Part shown: positions 18,585 through 28,357 of the stretch, piece by piece
Numbering within the stretch: position 1 is the stretch's first letter
Layout: each line of letters begins with the position of its first letter
Origin: Leishmania infantum JPCM5
Taxonomy: Eukaryota > Euglenozoa > Kinetoplastea > Trypanosomatida > Trypanosomatidae
Assembly (NCBI RefSeq): GCF_000002875.2
Contig: NC_009420.2
Coordinates: 2,332,951 to 2,396,950, forward strand
Direction of reading: 5' to 3'
DNA length: 64,000 bases
Made by a program: the position numbers and the translations under genes
The notes under the pieces: model-generated
Databases searched by the model: none
The model's input: the letters and a program-made list of their open reading frames with translations, nothing else
Told to the model about the DNA's origin: nothing

Positions 18585-21104
18585 TTAGCGGTGAGCGGTG
18601 GTCGGGCGCTTCGGTGCCGCTGAGGCGGCCTTCGCCTTCGAAGACGATCGCTGCGGTCCCTTGCCTGGCTGTCGAGCGCCAATCGATGAGTTGCACACGG
18701 CAGGAGAAGCGGTGGCGTTTGCCACGCTTCGCGAATTCGGCGCCGTTGGACGATGCCGCTCCGCGGACGCAGAACGCGCGGCCACCTCGCGCGGGAGCCC
18801 CGGCTGCGAGTTCGGTAAGATCGTTTCGGACAAGTCGAAACCGACCGGAGCATCGATCTCAGGCTCCACGAGCTGCTTCAGCTGTTCAGTGTATCGCCGC
18901 CGCTTGCTGCGGCAAGGTAGCTGCATGGGGGACACAAAGCCACACCGCTGGGGGTGGGGTGCCGGCACCTCAGGTGGTGTCAGCTCTGCCTTTGCCGACT
19001 TGCGCCCCTCAGTCTCCCTTGCTGCTTTCGGAATGGGCGATAGACTGCGCTGCAGCATCGGCGAGCGAACCGTGTGCCGGCTGTGCAGATCGAGCAGCTG
19101 CAACGCATGCTTAGCAGACGCGTTCGTGCTGGTGGTCGGCGACACTGTGGTACGATCCGCATGCGATATAGGCGCCAAAGCAGTGCGTGACGCGCTACGC
19201 GCCGCTGGGGAGGCCTTTCCTCGTGCGGCGCTTGCGGTCGCGCGGCCACCTCGCGCCCTGCTCGCCCCCGAGGCTGCACGCTTCCCCTCAGCGGCTTGTG
19301 GTTGTACTCGGGAAGGCGATGGTTGCGCCGCCACGGGCAGCGGTGACGACGACGAGGTTTTCGGCGCATTCCCTGCAGCTTTCGCGGTGATGTGGAAGAG
19401 TGGGACCTCTCTCCGGCTTGACGCCTTTCCAAACAGCCCGCCTCTCGTCGAGGCAGAAGCAGCAGCGCCACTGCGAGGCGCAGACGATGCGCCAGCGACC
19501 TGCACACTATCCGAGAAAGCAGACGCGGCACGCTGCTGCGTCGTTGAAGTCGAGGCATGGGTCGATCCTTGTGGCAGCTTATCGGTCGCCCCGACGTCCA
19601 GCGGTGCGGTGGTGAGGACATGCAAGTAGGCTGTTGAGGGACGCTGTTTGCGTTGGCCGCTTCGCTCGGCAGGGGCGGCCGCCGGGTCGGGAGTCGCAGC
19701 GCTGCGATCGTCTCCCCTCCCCAGCGGCGATGCGGCGTGCGTGGGCGATACATGGCTGCTGCCCTTGTTTTCCTCCAGAACCTCGACCTCGAGTGAGTCT
19801 TCCGAGACGATGTCGAGGTCTCGCGATGCCATGACGTGAGAAGCTCCACCGCTGCCCGGGCGCTGCGGACGCACTGTCGCCAACGTTGAAAACCGTGCCT
19901 CGCCGACACTGGAAGGGTCGCACTTCTGCAGCGGCGACGCGTTCGCTGACGAGGGAGAGGACGAGCGGCGGCATGCCTCAAAGCTCCACTTTCGCACCTT
20001 TTCTCGGGCCCCACCGAAGGCGGTGACGACGCCGCTCGCCTCCCTCTCTTCCCGCTCCTCGCGGCGAGGGGCGAAAGACATCAAGGAGCCGCTGGTCTGC
20101 GTCGCTGCCCCGTCGCCGGGCAAGGCAGCCGAAAAGAAGGCAGCAGGCATGGATGCGTAGTACGGAACGACGACAGCTTCCCACATGTAGTGAAAGAGCG
20201 CCGCCTCGCTCTCTGCACGGCGCACCGCCCACCAGGAAGATCCGCGAGCGAGCGAGGTGACCGGCGTAGACGGTGACCGGAAGGCCACAGCAGAAGGCCC
20301 GTCCATCACCAGCACTTCCTCCTCCGCATCTGCCTTGCTCTTCGCTGCGTTTCGTTGCCCCCAAGTGCAGTGTGGAGACAGAGGCGACACCCATGAGTTG
20401 CTGATTCTGGAAATCGAGTCCCGCAGCGAAACGGAGCCTGCAGGAGACGAGGTGGGTAGCTGCGCGGCGACGCCGCGGAGGTACAAGCTGTCGGTCGGCA
20501 CCATAGCCTGAAACTCTACCACCTCGCTGTGCAGAACCTCCGCCTTCACCTCTGGCCCGCCACGGACGGGCCGATAAGGGTTCCACGACGTCCGCCTACT
20601 CTCCAAGGCGGTCTGCAGCGCGGCCTCGCTGTGAGTTGCGGCCCACAGCGCTGACCACAGCGCATGCAGCTCCTTCTCTGCCTTTATGTCCAGCTGCTGT
20701 GCAAAATCCAAGGAGGTGCGCCACTCCGACGAGACGCTGGCAATGCTCTGCACCTCACCGCGGCCCTGCACGGAGTGTGAGGCAGACGCGTCGCCCCGGA
20801 GCGGCAACGGCACCGACATTTCGGCACCAGCAAAGGACTCGATGGGGGGTACATCAAGAGAACTCGAAGCAGTGTCGCTGCTGAGGACCGGTGATAATGA
20901 TACGGTGCGTTCGACCGAGGCGCTGTGCGACGGTCTTCGAGAGATTGGCGTAGGTGGCTGTCGCGCAGCCCCGCCACCGATGCCTCCCGCTGTGCCTCCT
21001 ACCATGTTGAGTGTGCGCGGCCCATCGAAGGGGGTGAATACTCGCCAGAGGTTGGCCCTCGGGGCTTCGTGGGTGGCGTCATGCGACAGTCGCAGCTCAG
21101 TCAT
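18585..21104 (-). CDS. Hypothetical protein, largely disordered, 839 aa
   Basis: The frame is open for 839 codons from an ATG at 21104. Codon use is typical of the window's other genes, whereas the opposite-strand frames are shorter or fragmented. Most of the protein is Ser/Ala/Arg/Pro-rich and looks disordered. The only segments that look folded are about 121-215 (a helical part, KAEKELHALWSALWAATHSE, then a basic WNPYRP stretch) and about 285-325, which is aromatic-rich (HYMWEAVVVPYYASMPAAFF). I recognise no domain, signal peptide or membrane segment. It may be trypanosomatid-specific, like many such proteins between conserved housekeeping genes. Confidence 0.7.
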   Translation of the reverse strand: MTELRLSHDATHEAPRANLWRVFTPFDGPRTLNMVGGTAGGIGGGAARQPPTPISRRPSHSASVERTVSLSPVLSSDTASSSLDVPPIESFAGAEMSVPLPLRGDASASHSVQGRGEVQSIASVSSEWRTSLDFAQQLDIKAEKELHALWSALWAATHSEAALQTALESRRTSWNPYRPVRGGPEVKAEVLHSEVVEFQAMVPTDSLYLRGVAAQLPTSSPAGSVSLRDSISRISNSWVSPLSPHCTWGQRNAAKSKADAEEEVLVMDGPSAVAFRSPSTPVTSLARGSSWWAVRRAESEAALFHYMWEAVVVPYYASMPAAFFSAALPGDGAATQTSGSLMSFAPRREEREEREASGVVTAFGGAREKVRKWSFEACRRSSSPSSANASPLQKCDPSSVGEARFSTLATVRPQRPGSGGASHVMASRDLDIVSEDSLEVEVLEENKGSSHVSPTHAASPLGRGDDRSAATPDPAAAPAERSGQRKQRPSTAYLHVLTTAPLDVGATDKLPQGSTHASTSTTQQRAASAFSDSVQVAGASSAPRSGAAASASTRGGLFGKASSRREVPLFHITAKAAGNAPKTSSSSPLPVAAQPSPSRVQPQAAEGKRAASGASRARGGRATASAARGKASPAARSASRTALAPISHADRTTVSPTTSTNASAKHALQLLDLHSRHTVRSPMLQRSLSPIPKAARETEGRKSAKAELTPPEVPAPHPQRCGFVSPMQLPCRSKRRRYTEQLKQLVEPEIDAPVGFDLSETILPNSQPGLPREVAARSASAERHRPTAPNSRSVANATASPAVCNSSIGARQPGKGPQRSSSKAKAASAAPKRPTTAHR

Positions 21105-23031
21105 GCATTCATGTATAACCCGAGTGCTTTTACCATCTAAGTGACGGGGAGGATTTGAGAGAATCGGTTCCGGTTACACAGGAGGGCAGTCGGCGGAAGC
21201 CACGGGAAGAACACTGCGCTGAAGACAGCCGCACCGTCTCCGCAAAGGAAGGGAGGTTCAAGAAGTGTGAGGACCGAACAAGAATTGGCAATGACAGATA
21301 CTGGTCACGGAGGGGCAAGGTACAGCAGAGGGCAATGCGTAGGTGTGTGGAATAGAAAGACCGTGGGTGGTGTACTGATGCAGGCGGAGAGACCGCCGAG
21401 GCCAGAAGATGAGCAGCAACAAGAAGGCGAAGTGCTGCCCGTCTGTATACACACGCACACAAGTTCCACGACAGGCGCTAATAAATACGAGGAGAGAGGA
21501 GACAAATACAAGAAAAAGAGACGTCACTAAACGCGCGACACGCGAGGGGGGTCCAATGGGAAATAGAAAGGGAGAAGGTGGTCACAACGGCGCACAAACT
21601 CTCGCCGCTCCGGGACAGCAGCAGTGTCCCCCAGACTTGCGCTCTTTCCTTGGTGGGGAGGAGGAGACGAAAAATGCGTGATCGAATCGTGTGTGTGTGG
21701 TGGAAGGAAGGGGATCGAGAACGGCGATGGAAAGAAGTCGAGAGGAGGAGAGCAACGGCTAGGTGGTGTTGCGATTCAGTTGCGCATTTCGTTGAGAACA
21801 GCATTTCACTGTTGCGTGAAGTACGTCGAATGAGGGTGTGAAGACGCAAGAAGAAAAGGGTCAGTGTGTCATCAAGAATGTGTATACAGAAGAGTACGCG
21901 GGTGGGGGAGAACAGCGGGGTGAGAAAATCATTTTGATGAAGGCACACACGAAGGGGGGGGGGTAGCGCAGTCATGAACACCGCAGCGGCCGCAGAGAGA
22001 GGAGGAGCAACGGATGGCTTCGCGCGTTTCAGGCGTGCGTGTGTACTGCAAAGGCAACACCTCCTTTTGTCAAAAAAAGCGAAGACAGAGCGGTGGTAGA
22101 AGGACGTACCTGCACACAGAAAAGCGAACAGTGACTGGGTGTGATACATGGGCAGCCCTCACCACTTCCATGACCCCAAACGTTTCTGGCATAGAGGTTT
22201 GTTACCAGGCAGCAATGCGCTTGCATGCGCGTATTCATTTTCTGTTGTTTTCTTTTTTGATCATGTTGTGCTGTTGTTGGAGTGGGTGCTGCGACTTGTA
22301 CTCTGCCAAACGAAGAGCAGAAAAAGAGCAGGCAGGCGAGAACAAGACGATAGCACAGTCGTGGTTGCCCAATGTGAGCGTCGCGTATGCAGGGCGCACG
22401 ATGTGAGAAGAAAAGAAACGTGTGCGAGACTGCGCAACTCCTCGAAGGGGCGATGTGCTCCACCCACCTCTTCCTCCTCCCGTGCGCTCCGACTGCCATC
22501 TGTTGTGCTCGCCCCACATACACAGCATGACGACCCGTTGAGGGGGGAAGAGCTGTGCGCCAAGGGAGCAGAAGAGAGGAGGGGGCGCTTGCCCGTGACC
22601 GGGTTGGTAAAGCGACGCCGTGCCCAAGGACGGTTCATGCAAGAGCACACACCAAAGATCCCTAGTCACCGAAAAGCGCTGAAGCGAGGCAACGAGAAAG
22701 AAGTGAGGGGCGAAATCCCGCCTAGCGACACGAATGTGCGCCCCAGCCAGTGCAAAGGCACACGCGCGCGCACACAGACACACCAGAAAAAAATATTGGG
22801 CAAAGGTAATTATACAGGGACACAGCAAGGCTTACAAGCCTCATGAGCAGCTACACAACAAGGGGACAACTTAGATGGAGCGGTGACGCTGCACCAAGAG
22901 GCTAAGTCGCGTGCAGAGGTGTGAAAGGCGCTGATTCGAGAGCGTAGCGCGCGCACACACACACAAGGAGACACACGCATAAAGAGAGTGTGTGATGAAG
23001 AGCTGTTTGTGGTCATGCTGTCCATTTTCAA
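21105..23031. other. Intergenic stretch of 1.9 kb
   Basis: No supported gene. Plus-strand purine-rich blocks at 21490-21570 and 21650-21745 are pyrimidine tracts on the transcribed strand and could guide processing of the 839-residue protein's mRNA. A G-run is at 21955-21963. Confidence 0.45.
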
Positions 23032-23559
23032 CTACTTGAGCCGTGACGAGAGGGACTTCTCAAGTCTCTTGCTAGTGCTTTGTTTTTGCGGCTGCTGCTG
23101 CTCCTTCCAGAGGCGAGCAATGGCTTCGACACGTTTGTTGTACTTCATTGCTTGTCGCTGGTGGGCGCTGAGGCGCTTCTTCCGCAGACTTCCGCGAGCC
23201 TTCTTGCGAGCCTTCACGCCGATGGCTCTTGATTGCCCCCTGGATTTCGGAACCCCTCTACGCCTCGACGCCTTCTGGCGCTTCACCGCAACCGAGGAAG
23301 ACGAGGCCGGCCTTTCCCGCCATGAGCGCGCGATCTTCGATGAGCGCCACTGCCTTGTTCGCGCTGTAGTGCTACTGCGCCGTACGCACAACGCCAGTGG
23401 TGCACGAAAAGGCGAGACTGCCGCGGTGCCCGTCGCAAGAACGCTAAGGTTCACTGGGTACTGTGGTGTCGCCACTACGCCACGGCGTAGCGAAGAGCGG
23501 CCATTGAGGACTAAGGAGAAGCCGGTTAGACGCAGCAGTGGTGTGGACGCTCGCAGCAT
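23032..23559 (-). CDS. Small basic hypothetical protein, possible mitochondrial import
   Basis: A 175-residue protein is very rich in Arg, Lys, Ser and Ala. The N-terminus (MLRASTPLLRLTGFSLVLNG) looks like an amphipathic mitochondrial targeting peptide. The C-terminal half is strongly basic (KARKKARGSLRKKRLSAHQR), ending in a Gln/Lys-rich helix. Such proteins are common among kinetoplastid mitoribosomal and RNA-processing factors, but no family is recognised. The gene is supported by its length, its position in the one-strand cluster and its targeting-like start. Confidence 0.6.
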   Translation of the reverse strand: MLRASTPLLRLTGFSLVLNGRSSLRRGVVATPQYPVNLSVLATGTAAVSPFRAPLALCVRRSSTTARTRQWRSSKIARSWRERPASSSSVAVKRQKASRRRGVPKSRGQSRAIGVKARKKARGSLRKKRLSAHQRQAMKYNKRVEAIARLWKEQQQPQKQSTSKRLEKSLSSRLK

Positions 23560-24756
23560 CGTGTCCGCACCTAACAGATCCCCCCCCCACGTGTGCGTGT
23601 GCTTCTTTGGGGATCGTGTGCGTGGTATGGAGCAGCTGAGCTACGCAACGCGGAGTGGCAACAAGTACTAGAAGGTGCAACGATAGAGAAGAGGTTGGTA
23701 GCGAAAGAGTGCCCATCAAGTCGAGCACCTGCGCGTTCGCGGATGCGCTGTAGTTCGTTCTTTGCTCACCCGCTCCCTCTTTCTCGGCATGCTTACCCCT
23801 CAGTGGCTGAGCGGCGTCAGTTTTCTGGGCGTTGATAGACTAACAGAAGATGGACGTGCAAGGAGAGCACAAGGACAACACGCGATGAGTGTGTGCACGT
23901 GTGTACCCAACGGCAGCGAGTACACGGCGTGAAGACAAGCGCACGGGCAGTGTTGCGCTACGTGCCCCCCACACGACAAGCGCGCACCGAGGCGAGCATC
24001 TCAACGTGAACGGCCGAATCCTTCTCCTCTTCCCACTGGGTCACACAGGTGGAAAGAAAAGAGAAGCCACCGATGCAGCAGTCAATGACCAGCGCAGGGT
24101 GACACAGACAGCACACAGAAATGGCGCGGGAGGGAGTTCCACGAGGCGTGTCGCTGCTGCCGTCGTTTTATTTTAGGACGAGCTGTAGCCTGAAAAGGGC
24201 ACAAAAGATGGCAGGGAATGAAGAGATTCTTGACAGCAAGCAAGCAAGCTAAGAAGGAAAAACCAAGACGCATGACGATCTGCGACACCATGGCGAGAAT
24301 TCAGACGAGATGCAGGAATCAACAGCAAGCGCCGGCTGAAAGAAGACAACAACAAAACGAGAAACGGGAGCGAACACATCAAGCGATGCATCAAGAGCGC
24401 CCCCTCTCCCACGCCGCCAAAGAACATTGCCAATAATGGATGCAACAAGATGGGTAGAAAAGCAAAAGGTATTCAAGAAGCGACCGAGGAGAGTGGGAGG
24501 TTGAAGCAGCGAGATGGCGGTTCGTGATGCGAAGCACACGTATGCGCGAAGCCACGAACACACAGAAAGGCAGACACATACACACACACGTGCTAGCGCC
24601 AGGGCACCACCAAGCGCGATCCCTGCCCCACACTCCCATGCACCTTGGCGAGTCGCTCCACTGCTGTGCCAGTGCATCGCAGCCCTGGCTCGTCGCTCTT
24701 TCTCACCATGTTCCTTCAACAACTTTCATGCCGCCACCACGTCACCACCGCCCACC
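23560..24756. other. Intergenic stretch of 1.2 kb
   Basis: No gene is supported. Plus-strand sequence is purine-rich at 24200-24370. A short CACA-rich patch is at 24568-24592. The part next to 24757 is the 3' UTR of the Fis1-like gene. Confidence 0.4.
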
Positions 24757-25845
24757 CTACAGAAAGAGCAAGCCTAAAGCAAGCAGCGGGACAGAGAAAA
24801 TAAAGATTTGTCGCACGTACAGGCGCGCGCACAGGAGACGCCGCAGCATCAGCCCCTCCTCGCTGCGGGGGCTGAGCCGAAGCATGTTGCTAATATAGAA
24901 GAGAGCCTTTTCGTTCTTGCGGATCTTGGTGTAGCCGACGGCGAGGTTGTAGTAGCACTTCGCCAGACGCTCGTAATGCGAATGCGCGTCCGTAGAACTC
25001 AGCGCGTGTTTGTCAGTGCTTGGCATTGCCGTGTCCGGACCTGTGCGGAACGAATTCAACGACTTCTGCATGTCCTGTGTGATGGCCGTCACAGAAGCAC
25101 CAGTGGAGTATGCGCAGGATGAGCCGACTGTCGTGCCAGAGTCGCCTTCCGTGAGAGCGGCGGACGGTCCGCGGTCACGCACCAGCGATGGCGGCACCGA
25201 CCCGCATTCGCTCTCTGGCGGCGGCGGGGCCGTGGCGAACTGGACAGCGGAGCCACGCAAGATCGCCTGCGTTCCAGAGTCTACGGCCCTCTTGGCCATT
25301 GTGTTACCCGTGCGATGAGCAGAACAGGGATGCGCGACTGCTGCATTACAACTGCGGTTCGCACATTGACCCTCAGCTGGGCTGCCGAAGATGTCCACCC
25401 ATTCGTCATCGACGCGGTCGTCCTCGTCTGGCACGCTCTCCGCCACCTGGCTGCGAACAGCCTCGCCATGTTCGTCCTGGTCGTCGCCAACCGCAGCGCT
25501 GGGTCGACTGCGGATCGCCGTGGACCAGTACTGGGCCCAGCGCTCCTTCAGCAAGTACTCCATCAGCTGCACGCCTTCCTCGATGAGCAACGTGTCGGAG
25601 TGCCACAGAAGCGCGACGGCGAGCTCGTACGCAGTCTTGTCACCCGTCGCTTCATCTACCCCACCATCCAGCTGCAGACGCAAACACTTGATAACTCCAT
25701 TCAAGTAGTCGACTTGTTCGGTGGAAGGGTGTGTAATGCTCAAATAGTACGGGTCTTCGGACCGAAGAATCTGCAAAGCCGCAAAGAAGCTGGTCGGTTC
25801 GGCCAAGTCAGGCCGGTCGGCACGGAGGCCGGAGGCGGCAAGCAT
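24757..25845 (-). CDS. Fis1-like tail-anchored TPR protein with large insertion
   Basis: From the ATG at 25845 this is a 362-residue protein. Residues about 43-105 match the first half of the Fis1 TPR bundle (AVALLWHSDTLLIEEGVQLM corresponds to the Fis1 helix that counts a string of organelle-fission contacts). Residues 290-338 match the second TPR (CYYNLAVGYTKIRKNEKALF), and 346-362 form a C-terminal membrane anchor (IFIFSVPLLALGLLFL) with almost no tail. Fis1 recruits dynamin-like proteins to mitochondria and glycosomes or peroxisomes. About 185 acidic, Ser/Ala-rich residues are inserted between the halves. The frame is open to 26079, but the minus-strand pyrimidine run at about 26040-26060 with a nearby AG argues that the extra upstream codons are 5' UTR. 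Confidence 0.68.
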   Translation of the reverse strand: MLAASGLRADRPDLAEPTSFFAALQILRSEDPYYLSITHPSTEQVDYLNGVIKCLRLQLDGGVDEATGDKTAYELAVALLWHSDTLLIEEGVQLMEYLLKERWAQYWSTAIRSRPSAAVGDDQDEHGEAVRSQVAESVPDEDDRVDDEWVDIFGSPAEGQCANRSCNAAVAHPCSAHRTGNTMAKRAVDSGTQAILRGSAVQFATAPPPPESECGSVPPSLVRDRGPSAALTEGDSGTTVGSSCAYSTGASVTAITQDMQKSLNSFRTGPDTAMPSTDKHALSSTDAHSHYERLAKCYYNLAVGYTKIRKNEKALFYISNMLRLSPRSEEGLMLRRLLCARLYVRQIFIFSVPLLALGLLFL

Positions 25846-27136
25846 AAGCTCGATGCGGTGGGTGCGTATGGAGAGGAAGCCGCCTTTGTTTTTATGTCGT
25901 TCCCCGCCTTCAATCGGCACCACGACCTCGAGGCGCACGGCCCAGTTTTTTGCCGCGATGCAGTGTAGATGACTACTAGCAGCGAGAGAAGGGCGCGCAC
26001 ACAGGCTTGTGTGTCCGCCTATGAACACGATAGTAAGGCGGAGAGAGAGAGAGACAAGGGTTGAGTGACCGCAGCACAAACTGGAGCAAAATAGAGCAGC
26101 GGGTAGGCGATCGTGAGAGCTAGTGCTCGTCCGTCAACAACGCACCCGGGCACACAAACGCGAAGGACAAATGAAAAAAGGCTAAGCAGTGGCAGCGAGG
26201 AAGAAAACCAGCGGGTGCACTACAGACAGGCAATGAAAAAAAGCGGCAAAGAGAGAGAGCTTCGGTGATGGCGCAGGTCGATCAGTCACTTCCTCTGCGG
26301 TATCCCGTCAGCAAAAAGAAGGGGAGTGAGTTGAGAGCAGAGAACTAGATAAGAAGCGGTGTGTGTGTGTGTGTTTGTGTGTGTGTCTGTGTGTACGGTA
26401 TCCTTGCTTCACGGAGAATCAGCCGCAAACACCAGCGCTAGCATCACAACTAATTCATGCGGGCATTCGATGATGGCTGTCGGACAGCGGCCGTGTACGC
26501 ACACCTAAAGCACACAAAGAAGCAAAAAAAAAAGGAAAGCGGTTTCGCAGCGAGAGATGAGCGTAGACGGCGGCATCGCCGCAAAGGTGGGCAACCAGAA
26601 CGCGAACGTACACGCGCGCGCGAGAGAGAGAGGAGGGGGGAAGGGGGTAGAGCATACAGATGAATTAAGCGAGTTAGACGGCACAGCTGGGGGAGGGAGG
26701 AGGAGGGGGGAGGCGCGCCGAACAATATGCACTCGCACAAGATGCACGGCGAAACTATCACGCCCCCTCTTCCGTGAAGTGCGTTTTCTTCCTTTTGGGT
26801 GTGTGTTCTTTTCTTCTTGTTATCCGTGCAAGTGCAAACGCTTAAGTAACTCTCTGGCAAAAGCGACGCGCTGCGCACTCCTAGTCGCGTGCGACAGCAA
26901 CAGGACGCCTAAGGTATTCAGTGTCGTGTTCTTTTTCGTTTTCTAAAAAGGGGAAGTAGGCTTCTTTGTTAGTGACAGCTACGCACAAGGACAAGCTCAC
27001 GACCACATGCCACTGTGCGTCACTTTACGACTCCACCGACACAAACGCAGTGCACGCGACAACGGCACTCAGTAACGAGCGCGGCGAACAGCGCGTAAGA
27101 GGAAGAGAGCAGAAGCCAGTCCGCAGCAGCGACATC
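25846..27136. other. Intergenic stretch of 1.3 kb
   Basis: No supported gene. A GT microsatellite lies at about 26361-26395. A GAGAGA run at 26040-26056 is a pyrimidine tract on the transcribed strand and is a candidate for the Fis1-like gene's trans-splicing. An A-run is at 26524-26533. Confidence 0.45.
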
Positions 27137-28357
27137 TCACGCGGCCTTCTCCGCGTCCTGCATAATCTTCTTGATTGCCTCCGAGAATTTCGTCGTATTC
27201 ACCTCGGCGTTGGGGCCGGTGAACTTGAGAAGGTACGTGTGTGGGCCTTCGCTGGTGGCGACAGCTAAAATAAGATGCTTCGCCTCTGTCTTGGAAAGCG
27301 TGAAGAGGTTCTTGCCGACGGTCGCGTTAAGGGCGTAGCCGCCGCGCACCAGAAGTCGGTGAACATGAACCCCAGCCTCCGCTTTCTTCTCGGCAATGAG
27401 CTTCGCCTCCCCGGCACCCCGCTCCGCCCAGCGGCCCGGCGTGTCGCCCTCGCCCTTCTCGAACAAGTAGAGCTTTGATGGCGCCGTGGCCAAAACGTCG
27501 CGCGCCGACTGCTCGACGACTTCGCTACCAAAGCCGGTGCCGTCAGCGTCGTCCTTCGGTGCGTCACCGCCCTTGTCCTCGCCCTCGCCGTCGGCCTCCG
27601 ATTCTGGGCCCTTCTCCTCCTGCATCTTCTTGCGAGCCTCAACGAAGCTGTTCACCGCCGAGCCAAAGTTAAACGAGCCGGCACCAAAGACAGGGGCCTT
27701 CGGCAGCGCCGTCGCCGTCGCCGGCGCTGGTTCCTTCGCTGGGGCCTCATCGGTCGGGGCGGTGGCCGAAGACTTGGCGGGGGCAAAGCCGAAACTAAAG
27801 CCACCCGCCGGCGTGCTCGCTGTTACTGAAGGAGCAGAATTGGTACCCAAAGAAAAGCTGCTAGTGGTTCCGGTTGTTGCGCTGCTGCCGTCGGTTGGCA
27901 ATCCGCCGAAAGAGAAGGGGGTTTTGGGCGTCGTTGAAGTCCCCGTCGTTGCAGGGCTTGCAGTGCTGCCGCCGAAACTGAATCCACTAGGCTTAGTGGT
28001 AGGGGGAAGCCCAAAGGATGACGACGACTTGCTCGAGGATGACGCTGGCGCTGCAAACGAAAACGCAGCCGCCGTGCCCTTGCTCGCATCACCGGCGCCA
28101 AACGGCATCTTGAACACTGGCGGCTCCTTATCACTTCCGAGCGACACGTCCTTGAACAGGGAAGGACCTCGTGCAAAGGCATTCGCTGACGATGTAGCCC
28201 CATCAGGGCGGCGCACTCGGACGACACGGCGGTTCGCCATCTCCGACTCATCGGCGACCTGCGGGGTTGTCACAAATTCATCATCGGCGCGCCCCTCCCC
28301 GTCGTCGTCGCGGGACAGCTGAGCTCCCGCCACGCGTTTTCGTGGACCCTCGCTCAT
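27137..28357 (-). CDS. FG nucleoporin with Ran-binding domain (Nup50/Nup2-like)
   Basis: The 406-residue protein starts at the ATG at 28357. Residues about 4-50 (RKRVAGAQLSRDD onward, then RRVVRVRRPDG) resemble the N-terminal importin-alpha-binding segment of Nup50/Nup2. The middle carries spaced FG motifs (GFSFGG, PFSFGG, FSFGFA, FNFGSA). The last 125 residues form a RanBP1-type domain, with KLYLFEKGEG followed by RWAERGAGEAKLI and the RLLVRGGYALNATV strand. This architecture acts on the nuclear side of the pore in releasing cargo from importin alpha. A minus-strand pyrimidine tract at 28401-28432 and an AG at 28387-28388 lie between this ATG and the upstream end of the open frame at 28531, so the longer N-terminus is unlikely. 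Confidence 0.82.
   Translation of the reverse strand: MSEGPRKRVAGAQLSRDDDGEGRADDEFVTTPQVADESEMANRRVVRVRRPDGATSSANAFARGPSLFKDVSLGSDKEPPVFKMPFGAGDASKGTAAAFSFAAPASSSSKSSSSFGLPPTTKPSGFSFGGSTASPATTGTSTTPKTPFSFGGLPTDGSSATTGTTSSFSLGTNSAPSVTASTPAGGFSFGFAPAKSSATAPTDEAPAKEPAPATATALPKAPVFGAGSFNFGSAVNSFVEARKKMQEEKGPESEADGEGEDKGGDAPKDDADGTGFGSEVVEQSARDVLATAPSKLYLFEKGEGDTPGRWAERGAGEAKLIAEKKAEAGVHVHRLLVRGGYALNATVGKNLFTLSKTEAKHLILAVATSEGPHTYLLKFTGPNAEVNTTKFSEAIKKIMQDAEKAA

Noticed and set aside
18598..19629. Plus-strand open frame of 343 codons, with a matching minus-strand frame at 18980-20014
   Set aside because: These are GC-rich shadow frames of the 839-residue minus-strand gene; their composition is Arg/Cys/Ala-rich with no domain.
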